From Bacteroidales bacterium UBA1187 (GTDB lineage: Bacteria; Bacteroidota; Bacteroidia; Bacteroidales; Paludibacteraceae): a stretch of DNA of 13,201 bases. The position numbers and the translations under genes were made by a program. This document shows, piece after piece, positions 13,014 through 13,201 of this stretch (position 1 is its first letter; each line of letters begins with the position of its first letter). Location of the stretch: the NCBI GenBank assembly GCA_002309835.1, contig DBYL01000004.1:44813-58013 (forward strand), written 5' to 3'. The notes under the pieces are model-generated. The model was not told where the DNA came from. It did not search any database and saw nothing but the letters and a program-made list of their open reading frames with translations.

Positions 13014-13201
13014 ACCTACTAATGGCTATTTTTGTTTCCGCACCGCAGTTAGTTATCCTACGCGCGCGGGCGGGCGTATCATATTATAATGTGTAGGGTT
13101 GTTCCCTTTGGATGGATAATTAGGCAAAAAAGGAACAAGCTTCGCGTTCGGCAACAAGATCGCAAAAGACCAAACCACTCCGCTAATTGGTAAAGGCGAC
13201 T
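13014..13201. other. Upstream intergenic sequence to the window edge, unassigned
   Basis: It contains a CG-rich run (about 13060-13076) and a 7-bp dyad, TTGTTCC (13099-13105) with GGAACAA (13132-13138). One - strand frame is open from the edge to a stop at 13053-13055 (about 49 codons, including SGVVWSFAILLPNAKLVPF) and could be the tail of a gene lying outside. A + strand frame of 34 codons (13089-13193) is also open. I cannot support either as coding. Confidence 0.3.

Noticed and set aside
13150..13201. Possible tRNA D-arm (GCTAATTGGTAAAGGC) at the right edge
   Set aside because: The stem does not pair well, no acceptor stem can be placed, and the rest would be outside the window.
1..13201. 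CRISPR arrays, insertion sequences, phage or toxin-antitoxin genes
   Set aside because: No spaced direct repeats of CRISPR size and no transposase or phage genes; the only recombinase is a housekeeping XerD.

Overview
The window looks like a chromosomal segment from a member of the Bacteroidales (phylum Bacteroidota). Three things support this: a SusC/SusD/lipoprotein trio, a DUF5686-type outer-membrane protein, and two promoters with the Bacteroidota -7 element TAnnTTTG. Starts are preceded by A-rich leaders and not by Shine-Dalgarno sequences, which also fits. I cannot name the genus. The genes are housekeeping or outer-membrane genes typical of the group. The unusual material is in gene junctions, short repeats and one long intergenic region.

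Left part (1-5454, + strand): a tightly packed operon. The tail of an unidentified gene overlaps rbfA (ribosome maturation) through TAATG. rbfA overlaps an FtsX/LolC-E-like permease. The permease runs in frame, with no stop, into a complete lipoprotein precursor. The lipoprotein overlaps xerD, and a DUF5686 outer-membrane protein follows. The permease-lipoprotein junction sits on a run of six A and would be an ordinary ATGA stop/start overlap if one A were missing. The xerD stop and the probable GTG start of the DUF5686 gene both lie inside a 14-bp tandem duplication built from 7-nt units.

Middle (5455-11720, - strand): the left operon and a three-gene susC-susD-lipoprotein operon converge on a shared bidirectional terminator. 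No hydrolase, sulfatase, protease or regulator accompanies the trio, so its substrate is open. Upstream of susC is a near-consensus Bacteroidota promoter. Abutting its -33 box are two 18-nt direct repeats exactly 30 nt apart, and farther upstream is a dyad; these are candidate regulator sites.

Right part (11722-13201): a zinc-type cation diffusion facilitator gene (- strand) with its own promoter of the same design as that of susC. Between its stop codon and the susC upstream region lie about 300 bp without a gene. They contain an apparent remnant of the 3' half of a 5S rRNA followed directly by a strong intrinsic terminator, a pyrimidine-rich block where the 5S core should be, a canonical G-quadruplex motif, and inverted repeats.

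Recurring theme: three separate arrays of 7-nt period occur in the window, one inside the permease gene and two overlapping stop codons. I see no wholly new multi-gene system. The best candidates for something undescribed are the permease-lipoprotein fusion, the heptanucleotide repeat family, and the chimeric 5S-like locus.
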